Source: Leptospira chreensis (GTDB taxonomy: Bacteria > Spirochaetota > Leptospiria > Leptospirales > Leptospiraceae). From it: a stretch of DNA of 64,000 nucleotides. Below, piece after piece: positions 8,712-16,710 of this stretch. The number at the start of each line of letters is the position of its first letter. The first letter of the stretch is position 1. The stretch covers positions 75,686 to 139,685 of the forward strand of contig NZ_JAFFPS010000064.1 in the NCBI RefSeq assembly GCF_016919165.1. Direction: 5' to 3'. The notes under the pieces are model-generated. The model searched no databases. It saw nothing but the letters and a program-made list of their open reading frames with translations, and was not told the origin of the DNA. A program made the position numbers and the translations under genes.

Positions 8712-9638
8712 TTGGAATACAGAGAACTCAAAGTCAACCTACCGAAAGAACTATCTGACAGTTTTTATGAACTGTTGGATACACTCCAATGTGCAGGTTA
8801 CTATGAGATTCTATTTGATGGGGAAGCTCCCAAAGAAAAAGACCAAGGTCTCATCCGAGACAATACCAACATTCGTATCTATTTACAAACAGATGAGATA
8901 GAAAAAGAACTACAGGTTCTTATCTTTTTAAAGATCCGCGCACCTGATAATTCCAATACAGAATCACGAAATATTGAAACTCGTGACTACGAAGAAGCCT
9001 ATAAAGAATATTACAAACCTTTCCCCATTGGAAAAAAACTTTGGGTGATTCCCACTTGGGAAAAAAATGAACCGGACACCATCAAACTTTGGAAACCAAA
9101 TGGCGGCATTCCTTTGTTCATCAATCCAGGGGTTGCTTTTGGTACAGGCCATCATGAAACCACCAAACTCATATTAGAACATTTGGATGAGTTATATGAC
9201 AGAGGAGAATTCCAATTTTCTTCTGCTTGTGATGTGGGAACCGGTTCCGGAATCCTTTCCATTGGCCTTGCTAAGTTTGGGGTTTCTCAAATTTTTGCTT
9301 TAGACATTGATCCCAATGCAGTGAAGGCCGCATGGTCTAACTGGACTGAAAATGAATACCCAAAAGGTTTTCAATTCAGTGTGGAAGAATCAGGAATCGA
9401 CAATCCCAAATTATCCAATAGAAAATACGATTTAGCCATTGCCAATATTACTTATGCCGTTCTTTCGCAGAACATTCGTCATCTGGCAAAAATCGAAGCC
9501 CCAAGAATTATTTTTTCTGGAATCATCACAGATAAAAAAGACCAGTTCCTAGGTTTATTACAAAGCCATCTGCCAGGAAAACTCCTCTACTCCAAAGAAT
9601 GGAATGAGTGGTGGGTTCTTGACTGGATTCGTAATTAA
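8712..9638 (+). CDS. prmA: Ribosomal protein L11 methyltransferase
   Basis: SAM-dependent enzyme that trimethylates ribosomal protein L11; 308 residues, normal for PrmA. The family signature NPGVAFGTGHHETT precedes the SAM motif DVGTGSGILSIGLAKFG and the acidic loop FALDIDPNAVKAA; IANITYAVL replaces the usual ANIL catalytic-loop motif but is in the right place. Start is TTG at 8712, two bases after the XRE gene. The stop overlaps the stop of the convergent receptor gene by four bases. Confidence 0.92.
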   Translation: MEYRELKVNLPKELSDSFYELLDTLQCAGYYEILFDGEAPKEKDQGLIRDNTNIRIYLQTDEIEKELQVLIFLKIRAPDNSNTESRNIETRDYEEAYKEYYKPFPIGKKLWVIPTWEKNEPDTIKLWKPNGGIPLFINPGVAFGTGHHETTKLILEHLDELYDRGEFQFSSACDVGTGSGILSIGLAKFGVSQIFALDIDPNAVKAAWSNWTENEYPKGFQFSVEESGIDNPKLSNRKYDLAIANITYAVLSQNIRHLAKIEAPRIIFSGIITDKKDQFLGLLQSHLPGKLLYSKEWNEWWVLDWIRN

Positions 9639-11749
9639 TTCTTATTTAGAAACTTAATCAAACTCACCTGATTGCCACGATCGTTGTATTCAATGCGATC
9701 AAAAACCGACTTTGTCATAAGAATCCCACGCCCGTGTTGGATATGAGCTTCATTCATCTGTTCCAGGGATTTTTCCATGTGTTTTTTATGATCAAAACCT
9801 CGACCTTCATCGGAGATCCGATAAGCCACATACTCTCTTGTGAATGAATATTCAATTTTTACCCGCTTTTGGTTATAACGCGGATCCTCTTGTCGTTTCT
9901 GCAAAAACTCTAAATAGTTCCCTTCAATTAGGGCTTTCGATTTTTCATCAAAACTAATATTTAAATTTCCATGTTCCACCGCATTGATGATGATCTCACG
10001 CACAGAAGATCTAACCTCGGTTTGTTCAATGGTGGAAAGGTATTTTGCAAGTTGGGAAGTGATTTTTTGAGATACAAGTTCCGCATTTCGCAAATAATTA
10101 TTCATCGAAAGTTCAATCTTTTCCGATTCGATGAGTTGGATGATGGTGTCTTCAAATTGAGAAGACATGGTCGCAAGAACTTCCCTTGTTTCATCGAAGT
10201 CGATGTACTGCAACCTACAGTACATTTCTTTTGGTTCCTTTACATACTTTTGTCCAAACTCTGTTTTGAAATTAATAATGGAACCTGTCATTTTTAGATC
10301 GGTGAGTTTGTCGTTCACATACATAACATTGTAATCAGAACTTTGGTCTCGACCCGTATATAAAAACTCGGTGATTTTTTTGCCACGTAAATCATCCAAT
10401 CGGAAACCCATATGTTTGGAAAGAGCCCTGTTTGCATTGATGATTTCAAAATTTTCATTCATCATCAGAATCACTTCATCGGAACCTTGAAAAATTTCTC
10501 GGAACCGTTTTTCAGACTCTTCGATTTTTAGTTTGGCCTGCGAAAGTTCTCTGATATTTTCACGAAGGCTTCTTGTGAGAAAGTTGATTCTATCCGCAAG
10601 GCCCAGTGATAATAGAATCGTTTGTAAGGCAGTCCCAATTTGGATGGTCCATCTTGTGATATGATTGTCAGAAAGAACTCCCAAACTTTTTAATGAATAA
10701 AGTAATACACCCAAAAGAAAAAACGCCCAGGAAATCAAAAAATACCGAGCGGTTCGAACTCCTAACAAATAAGTATAGGTTCCACTATAAACTAAAATGA
10801 GTGCCGTGGGAACTGTTAAGAAAATGGAAGTTACCATGGCAATTCGGTAATTCAAAAAGAATGTGACGATGGAAAAGATAACAAGGACACCCACCCAAAA
10901 CCACATCAATTTAGAAATTCGAGGAAGGTGTTTTTTTAAATTTAAATAATTATCTGTAAAAAAGATTCCTGTGATACAAGAAAGACAGATAAAAAAAGGC
11001 AAAGAATAATTCCCCCAAAAAACCCAACTAGACCAGAGGTATTGGAAGGCAAATCCGTTATTCACCAAATGAAAAAAGAAAATGGAACTAATAAAAAACA
11101 AATAGAAAAGATAACTTTTTTCATAAGTAAAAATATAGATAAAAAAGTTATACGCAACCATCACAAATAAAATTCCATAAAACAAACCAAAGATCATTTG
11201 TTCTTTGTTCAGGTGATCATAGAACTCTTTACTTGTCCATATAGTGAGAGTTAGCGGAATGGTTGATTCTGATTGGATTCGTAAATAATAAATCGAAATG
11301 GAACCTGGACTTGATTCTAAAGGAAAAACAGGATTTCTATAGTCCAAATTTCTTTCTGAAAACGGATGGTTGTCTCCCAAAGTGCGAATCATTGTTTTGG
11401 GAAGTTGGTCTCCATAAATTTGGATCTCATCCAAAAGAGGAAAATCAAAAACCAAATTCCAGCGAACCAAATCTTCTGTGGGATTTTTTACTTGGAGGCG
11501 TACCCAAAAAGTGGATTTAGAAAAACCCAAATTTGGTGAAGCAATTTTCTGGAACCGGGAATCGTTGGATCCATTGGTGATACTGGCCACAGGTAGGGAC
11601 TGGTCTTTGTCCTCCAGAACCAATACATCTTGCCAAATGGCCTTTCCCGAAATTTGGGACTGCAGTGGAATGACGGATTCTGATAACAAAATCCCCGGCA
11701 AAAACACAAGTAGGCTAACGAAAAAATATTTTGTGTGACGGAAAGACAA
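9635..11749 (-). CDS. 7TMR-DISM receptor with PAS and RsbW-like ATPase domain
   Basis: A 704-residue membrane receptor. Order: signal peptide (1-24), extracellular 7TMR-DISMED2 jelly-roll domain (about 30-165, including SKSTFWVRLQVKNPTEDLVRW), seven membrane segments (about 180-390), a short coiled coil, a PAS domain (about 425-540), and a GHKL ATPase (about 570-704) with EIIINAVEHGN, DEGRGFD and HGRGI. No histidine-kinase H-box is present and the ATPase resembles anti-sigma serine kinases, so output may be serine phosphorylation of a partner. Start is TTG 11749, supported by GGGAG nine bases upstream. It converges on prmA. Confidence 0.88.
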   Translation of the reverse strand: MSFRHTKYFFVSLLVFLPGILLSESVIPLQSQISGKAIWQDVLVLEDKDQSLPVASITNGSNDSRFQKIASPNLGFSKSTFWVRLQVKNPTEDLVRWNLVFDFPLLDEIQIYGDQLPKTMIRTLGDNHPFSERNLDYRNPVFPLESSPGSISIYYLRIQSESTIPLTLTIWTSKEFYDHLNKEQMIFGLFYGILFVMVAYNFFIYIFTYEKSYLFYLFFISSIFFFHLVNNGFAFQYLWSSWVFWGNYSLPFFICLSCITGIFFTDNYLNLKKHLPRISKLMWFWVGVLVIFSIVTFFLNYRIAMVTSIFLTVPTALILVYSGTYTYLLGVRTARYFLISWAFFLLGVLLYSLKSLGVLSDNHITRWTIQIGTALQTILLSLGLADRINFLTRSLRENIRELSQAKLKIEESEKRFREIFQGSDEVILMMNENFEIINANRALSKHMGFRLDDLRGKKITEFLYTGRDQSSDYNVMYVNDKLTDLKMTGSIINFKTEFGQKYVKEPKEMYCRLQYIDFDETREVLATMSSQFEDTIIQLIESEKIELSMNNYLRNAELVSQKITSQLAKYLSTIEQTEVRSSVREIIINAVEHGNLNISFDEKSKALIEGNYLEFLQKRQEDPRYNQKRVKIEYSFTREYVAYRISDEGRGFDHKKHMEKSLEQMNEAHIQHGRGILMTKSVFDRIEYNDRGNQVSLIKFLNKN

Positions 11750-11853
11750 AGTGTAAATCTCCCAATTCGCTTAAAAAGACAAAGTTACTAGATTGTATTT
11801 TTCTAATTTTTCTAGCCTTTTTTGTTTCCATTGCTAAAATAGGGGAAAGTTCT

Positions 11854-13230
11854 ATGAATCGAAAACGTTTCCTACAAAAGCTGAGCGCTGTTACCTTCGG
11901 GGCAGGGTTATTACTTCCTAAAAAATCATTCGGACAAACCACAACATCCACGACTGCTGAAACCAAACCAAAGTCTAGTGGTGGCAAAAAAGCCATCGTT
12001 CTTGGTGGTGGGCTCTCGGGGCTCTACTCTGCCTATCTTCTGAAACAAACAGGGTACGATGTGACAGTCATTGAACGCGGAGAGAAGTTGGGTGGCCGAA
12101 TTGCCACTTACGAAAACTCAGGCCTAGGAATCTTACAAGATTTAGGTGGTGAGTGGATCGGTGAAGGTCAATCCGATATCAAAAGTTTAGTAAAACAACT
12201 GAGCTTAGATTTGGTAACTTCCAATGTAACTGATCGTTTTTCACTCCAAAAATCAAATGCAGATCTATTAAAAATATCACCCTCCTCGATTGAGACCTTA
12301 GACAAAGTCATTGAACTTCATAAGTCTTTAGGTACGACTCAAAAACAAGGTTTAGATAAAATCAATTTTTCTTCGTATGCTCGTTACCAAGGGTTAACAG
12401 AAGATGAAATTCGTTCCATGAACGATTTATACCGAGTGATCCTTGGTGCTGACCTAAACCAAATCTCCAGCGAATCGGTATTAGATGATCTTTCGGCTTT
12501 ACAGTCCGCTCTCAAACCCAAATTCCAAGTGCGCGGTGGGGCAGAACGAATCATTAAAGAACTCGCAAACTCTCTCAGGAACCAGGAAGTGATTTTAGGA
12601 GATGTTGTTACCAAGGTCTCTCAACAAAAAAATCAAGTCACTGTTGAATTGGCTTCTGGTAGATCCGTAAAAGGAAGTTTGGTAGTTTGTTCTCTTCCGG
12701 CCGCTGCTGTTCTTGATATCAAATGGACACCGGGCCTACCCAAAGATTTGATTTACTCAGCTCTACGGATGCAAACAGGAAAAATTTCCAAAAACTTAAG
12801 TTTGGTGAAATCCAAAGACTCTTTATCCCAATTTTTCCTCTCTACAAATACTGCAGCAGAAACTTTATATGTTTCAGAATCTGCGATTGGGTCAATCGTA
12901 ACAGCTGTTACCTCTATTTCCACTGGGGACAGAGCTTCTTTGTTTGAAAAAGGAAGTGATCGTCAGAGAAAAAATCTAATGACCTCTTCTTTGGAAGAAG
13001 TAGGAGAATTGGAATTGATCCTGGAATCCCCTTTTGTTTTCCATAGTTTTCAAAAAACGACAGGTCGGGCCGGATTTGTTTCCTTATTCCCACCGGGAAG
13101 TTTTGGAATCAAAGATGTTTGGGCAGAGCCATTTGAAAGAGTATTCTTTGCTGGCGAACATTTAGCCTTCCATACGGGAAGTATGGATTCGGCAGTGGCA
13201 TCAGCAATCCAAGCGATCAGCAGAACATAA
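11854..13230 (+). CDS. FAD-dependent amine oxidase-family protein, exported
   Basis: A 458-residue flavoprotein of the flavin monoamine oxidase superfamily. The N terminus MNRKRFLQKLSAVTFGAG resembles a twin-arginine signal with RK in place of RR, fitting folded export with FAD bound. The Rossmann motif VLGGGLSGLYSAYLL is followed by the ERGEKLGGR element, and the C-terminal FAD contact FFAGEHLAFHTGSMDSAV is intact. The substrate is unknown. ATG 11854 is preceded by GGGGAAAG at 11842; the frame is open upstream to 11731 but would bury the signal peptide. Confidence 0.87.
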   Translation: MNRKRFLQKLSAVTFGAGLLLPKKSFGQTTTSTTAETKPKSSGGKKAIVLGGGLSGLYSAYLLKQTGYDVTVIERGEKLGGRIATYENSGLGILQDLGGEWIGEGQSDIKSLVKQLSLDLVTSNVTDRFSLQKSNADLLKISPSSIETLDKVIELHKSLGTTQKQGLDKINFSSYARYQGLTEDEIRSMNDLYRVILGADLNQISSESVLDDLSALQSALKPKFQVRGGAERIIKELANSLRNQEVILGDVVTKVSQQKNQVTVELASGRSVKGSLVVCSLPAAAVLDIKWTPGLPKDLIYSALRMQTGKISKNLSLVKSKDSLSQFFLSTNTAAETLYVSESAIGSIVTAVTSISTGDRASLFEKGSDRQRKNLMTSSLEEVGELELILESPFVFHSFQKTTGRAGFVSLFPPGSFGIKDVWAEPFERVFFAGEHLAFHTGSMDSAVASAIQAISRT

Positions 13231-13231
13231 T

Positions 13232-14344
13232 CTATGTACTTTTTAATCCGAAGAGAAACCGAAGGGGTTTGATCTTTCGGATTAAAAATTCATATAAGAA
13301 AAAACTAAGCCCAAGGACTACGAGAGTATGGGAGATAAATTTGACCCATACGCCCCATTCTAAATCCCTTACCCAGAATGCATAAACCAAAGATATAGGA
13401 TGGTGGACTAGATAAATGGGAAGGCTTGCTTCAATCAAATAAGATCCTAATTTTCCTTCTTTGTTTCCCAAGTATTGAAAAACCGAGATAAGAAAACTCG
13501 TCCATAAAAAGGGAGATAAAACCCATAAAAAAATATGTAGGGCCCGTACCCAAACATTCACATACTGAAAGTAAATCCAAAGTGGATCTTCAATTTCCAT
13601 GTCTTTAAACACTAAGTATATAAAAATAGCCCAAACAAATACAGCTAATGTTTTGATTCGAGAAGAATCATTTGGAGTGAGAATGTTTTTCCAATGATAA
13701 CAGAACACTCCTGAAATAAAAAAGGAAAACTGGAATATAAAAGTGAGTTTGAAAATTCCGTAATACGATTCCCCTTTTGAAATCTGTGTATGGGAAAGAA
13801 AAACAAAAAGAAAACAAAAGCTAACAAGGATTAAATATCTGGATAATCCATGGGGAATTCTGTCCCAGAGTTTGGAGCGAAAAAAAGATTTGGGAACCAA
13901 ACTGTATAGAATACTAAAACAAAACAAATCAACCAGAAACCAAATATGCGAATGTTGAAAATTTTCTTTGGTAAAAAAGAATTTTAAAAAAGGAAGGAGT
14001 TCCATTTGCGGAGTCCTCATCCTTTCTGTCAGATAGTATTGGATGGGTGCCAAAAAAATGAGTCCCAAAATGGTAGGAACAAGAACTCGTTTGAACCTTG
14101 CTTCTAGATAAAAGTTCCGACCTTTTTTTTCCCAAACCATGGCCGAAAAAAAGCCAGAAATCATATAGAACATAGGCATCCGGTAACTATGAATCCAATA
14201 ACAAAAATAAGAAAGAACCTCACTCCGGTTTTGGTCTTGGATGGCATATTTGATATCCGAGGCATAAACAATGGCTGCGTGGAACACAATTCCCAGTAAA
14301 AGTGCAAAGGATCGTAAATTGTCGAGGTAGACCAATCTTCCCAT
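13232..14344 (-). CDS. Acyltransferase-3 family membrane protein (OpgC/OafA type)
   Basis: A 370-residue polytopic protein with about ten membrane segments. It opens with YLDNLRSFALLLGIVFHA, the acyltransferase-3 signature with the conserved histidine, followed by YRMPMFYMISGFFSAM. Members transfer acetyl or succinyl groups to glucans, O-antigen or other envelope carbohydrates. The acceptor cannot be deduced. ATG at 14344. It converges on the amine oxidase gene with one base between stops. Confidence 0.88.
   Translation of the reverse strand: MGRLVYLDNLRSFALLLGIVFHAAIVYASDIKYAIQDQNRSEVLSYFCYWIHSYRMPMFYMISGFFSAMVWEKKGRNFYLEARFKRVLVPTILGLIFLAPIQYYLTERMRTPQMELLPFLKFFFTKENFQHSHIWFLVDLFCFSILYSLVPKSFFRSKLWDRIPHGLSRYLILVSFCFLFVFLSHTQISKGESYYGIFKLTFIFQFSFFISGVFCYHWKNILTPNDSSRIKTLAVFVWAIFIYLVFKDMEIEDPLWIYFQYVNVWVRALHIFLWVLSPFLWTSFLISVFQYLGNKEGKLGSYLIEASLPIYLVHHPISLVYAFWVRDLEWGVWVKFISHTLVVLGLSFFLYEFLIRKIKPLRFLFGLKST
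13240..13288. repeat. 13-bp perfect inverted repeat in the 3' end of the acyltransferase gene
   Basis: Arms TTTTTAATCCGAA (13240-13252) and TTCGGATTAAAAA (13276-13288) enclose a second pairing AAACC/GGTTT. It sits just inside the end of the acyltransferase coding region, at a convergent gene junction. The T-run lies at the 5' side, opposite to a normal intrinsic terminator. Confidence 0.55.
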
Positions 14345-14393
14345 TCCTCCATCTTTTTCTTGACGAAGGGAAAAAAACAGATTTTTTTAAATT

Positions 14394-14687
14394 ATGACGG
14401 AAACTCCCTCCGATTCATTTTTTTCCGATGTGAGCGATGAAGAAATCGCTAGGGAAAGAAGGAAAGCCAAAGAACTAAAAAATACCGCCTGGTGGAAGAA
14501 CAAACGTTCTTCTGGAATCTGCCATTATTGTGGGAAAAAATTCAAAATGGAAGAGATCACCATGGACCACCTAATTCCTCTTATTCGAGGAGGAAAATCG
14601 GTCAAAGCCAATTTGGTTCCCGCTTGTAAGGAATGTAATTTTAAGAAAAAACATAGCCTCCCTTTTGAGAAGGAGTTCTTCACCTAA
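14394..14687 (+). CDS. Small HNH endonuclease
   Basis: A 97-residue protein with a complete HNH fold signature: CHYCGKKF, then MDHLIPLIRGG, then NLVPACKECNFKK. The paired CxxC motifs form the structural zinc site and the Asp-His is the catalytic strand. The N-terminal 30 residues are charged. HNH proteins of this size occur both as housekeeping genes and as mobile nucleases; nothing nearby suggests a mobile element. Its stop TAA shares a base with the next ATG (TAATG), indicating translational coupling. Confidence 0.9.
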   Translation: MTETPSDSFFSDVSDEEIARERRKAKELKNTAWWKNKRSSGICHYCGKKFKMEEITMDHLIPLIRGGKSVKANLVPACKECNFKKKHSLPFEKEFFT

Positions 14688-15052
14688 TGGATATGAAGGA
14701 CTTAGGATTCCAAGGGGATGACTTTCTTCCTAGTCGTGCCACGGAAGAAATTGATCTTGTGGATGAGAAGGGAAACAGTTACCAATGGGAAGTGTTCTAT
14801 TCCTTTTCTCAAATGGGAAACGACTACCTTGTTTTCCTACCTGCCACAGAACAAGAATTCCAGTTTGTCAACGTAGAGATGGACGATCCAGATTCCGATG
14901 TACCAGGATACATTGTGATGCGGATTGGCCAAGACGAGGCAGGGGAAGAAATTTTAGAAGAGATCTTAGATGAGGACGAATTGGAAGAAATTCGTGAATA
15001 TGTGGAAGATGAAATTGGACTTGTGGGACAATTTCTCAACCGGGAGGAATGA
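14687..15052 (+). CDS. DUF1292-like acidic protein
   Basis: A 121-residue very acidic protein with EEIDLVDEKGNSYQWEV and YLVFLPATEQ, a short beta-rich pattern like DUF1292 proteins, then a C-terminal Glu/Asp-rich helix (EEILEEILDEDELEEIREYV). No catalytic motif, no signal peptide. Coupled to the HNH gene by a one-base overlap. Function unknown. Its stop region overlaps the convergent MaoC gene by 17 bases. Confidence 0.7.
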   Translation: MDMKDLGFQGDDFLPSRATEEIDLVDEKGNSYQWEVFYSFSQMGNDYLVFLPATEQEFQFVNVEMDDPDSDVPGYIVMRIGQDEAGEEILEEILDEDELEEIREYVEDEIGLVGQFLNREE

Positions 15053-15458
15053 CAAGAGTTTCCCCTTTACTCACTACTTCCGATTTTTGATTGGTCCAAA
15101 CAATTTTCATCCTCACTGCCTTCAGTCGTTCTACTTTTTCAATAACTTCCACAAAACAAGTGATTGTATCTCCAAAATAAACAGGTTTTCGAAACTTGGT
15201 TGTGGTTTCTAAAGCAATAGTTCCAAGACCCGGTAATTTCATTCCAAGAACCGGTGCGAGTAACGATGCCGCAAGTCCCCCATGTGCAATCCTTGTTCCA
15301 AAACTAGTGGATTTGGCATACTCTTCATCTACGTGTAATGGATTAAAATCACCACTGATTCCGGCAAACAGATAGACATCGGTTTCTGTTATGGTTTTGG
15401 TAAAGGATGCGGAATCACCAATTTGAATTTCTAAAAAACTTTTACCCTTTTGATACAT
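15036..15458 (-). CDS. MaoC-like (R)-specific enoyl-CoA hydratase
   Basis: A 140-residue hot-dog-fold protein. The hydratase-2 motif is intact in FAGISGDFNPLHVDEEYA, where the Asp and His are the catalytic pair, and RIAHGGLAASLLAPVLG follows as in PhaJ. The reaction would be hydration of trans-2-enoyl-CoA to (R)-3-hydroxyacyl-CoA. I chose the internal ATG at 15458 (MYQKGKSF); a longer frame to 15515 lacks homology at its start. It overlaps the upstream histidine kinase gene by 17 bases. Two fatty-acid genes lie just beyond that kinase. Confidence 0.85.
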   Translation of the reverse strand: MYQKGKSFLEIQIGDSASFTKTITETDVYLFAGISGDFNPLHVDEEYAKSTSFGTRIAHGGLAASLLAPVLGMKLPGLGTIALETTTKFRKPVYFGDTITCFVEVIEKVERLKAVRMKIVWTNQKSEVVSKGETLVIPPG

Positions 15459-16707
15459 TCGAACTGCCCTTAGGAATGACTTTTTTTGGTGAAAAGGCAA
15501 AGTGATAGAATACACCTTCGTTTGGTTTTGAGGAACATTCTACTTCGCGCCCATTCATCTGACTGCATAACGAAAAAATAACGGACAATCCTATGGATTC
15601 TGCTTTTTTATAATTCAGTCCCGGTGGAAAACCAATTCCATTGTCTCTGTATTTTAATTCATAATTAAATTTATCAGTAACCACAAAAGAAATTTTGATC
15701 AAAGCACCGGTTTTTCCTGCTGTAAAGGCATGCCGAAAACTATTGGTTAACATTTCTGTGATCATAAGACCCATGGGAATCGCATCGACAATATTAAACT
15801 CTAAATGTTGAATATCCAACTCAATTTGGATATCGGTTCTCATATACATCAGTTTGATATTTTCCACAAGGCTTGTGATATAATCCACTGAACTAAGTCC
15901 TGATAGATTTTTACTACTGTATAATTTTTCATGAACGAGGGCAATGGCTTTGATTCGCACAATACTTTGTTCTAAAATATCTGCCGTTTCCGGTGGCGAA
16001 GAATACACTTGGAGCTGCAAAAAAGAAATGACAACCGCTAGATTATTTTTTACCCGATGGTGAACTTCGGTAAGTAAGGTTTCGTTCTCTCGCAAAGAGC
16101 TTTCGAGTTTGGACTGATTTTCCATATAACTCGTCATATCAGTAATGACAGCAACGGCTTTGTTGGCACTCACCTCTTTAGCAGGGATAAAAAGCCTATG
16201 TTCCAAGGCCCACTTGATCTGACCATCTAACATACGAATACGATATAAAAGCCCTGTATGGTTTTCTCGTAGTTGGTTCATCCAAATATTTGTCATCCGC
16301 TGTCTATCCGATTCGTGCACACGTTCAATCAGAAGTTCTGGATGGATGAGAATCTCTTTCGTAGGTATGTCAAAAAGACGAGAGACTTGTTCGCTTAAAA
16401 AATCAATTTTCCAAGTATCTAAATTGAAGACGATCACCGCATCCTCAATCCGTTCCAAAATAACTTGGAATAGCTGGTCGGATTCTATTTTTTCAAAAAG
16501 GACTTTTTTCTGCCGCCGTAACTCTCGAACTAGCAATACGAAAATTATGACTGCCGAGAGGGTGACAAACCCCCAACCCTTAAAACTTTGAATCTCTCGA
16601 ATGTCTTCTGCCGATTGAAATATAAGAGAAATAGTATAGTCTGAAAAATAGATCCAAATATAGCCGAATAACAAATAGAAAAATGCAATTCGGCCAGCGG
16701 CTTTCAT
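15442..16707 (-). CDS. Membrane histidine kinase with PAS and HisKA_2 domains
   Basis: A 421-residue sensor kinase. Two membrane segments occupy the first 65 residues with a short loop between; a PAS domain (about 85-200) contains VIVFNLDTWKIDFLSEQ and YRIRMLDGQIKWALEHR. The phosphoacceptor H-box is EVHHRVKNNLAVVISFLQLQ, the HisKA_2 type, followed by a GHKL ATPase with ITEMLTNSFRHAF and YRDNGIGFPPG. No response regulator is adjacent, so it is an orphan. It lies between acyl-CoA dehydrogenase and MaoC genes on the same strand, three bases after the former. Confidence 0.88.
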   Translation of the reverse strand: MKAAGRIAFFYLLFGYIWIYFSDYTISLIFQSAEDIREIQSFKGWGFVTLSAVIIFVLLVRELRRQKKVLFEKIESDQLFQVILERIEDAVIVFNLDTWKIDFLSEQVSRLFDIPTKEILIHPELLIERVHESDRQRMTNIWMNQLRENHTGLLYRIRMLDGQIKWALEHRLFIPAKEVSANKAVAVITDMTSYMENQSKLESSLRENETLLTEVHHRVKNNLAVVISFLQLQVYSSPPETADILEQSIVRIKAIALVHEKLYSSKNLSGLSSVDYITSLVENIKLMYMRTDIQIELDIQHLEFNIVDAIPMGLMITEMLTNSFRHAFTAGKTGALIKISFVVTDKFNYELKYRDNGIGFPPGLNYKKAESIGLSVIFSLCSQMNGREVECSSKPNEGVFYHFAFSPKKVIPKGSSNVSKG

Positions 16708-16710
16708 TGA

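Noticed and set aside
13240..13288. Inverted repeat as a rho-independent terminator
   Set aside because: The A/T runs are in the order T-stem-A for both strands, so no transcript would end in a U-run.
14394..14687. HNH gene as part of an intron, intein or restriction system
   Set aside because: No methylase, intein splice motifs or mobile-element ends nearby; it is coupled to a small acidic protein gene.
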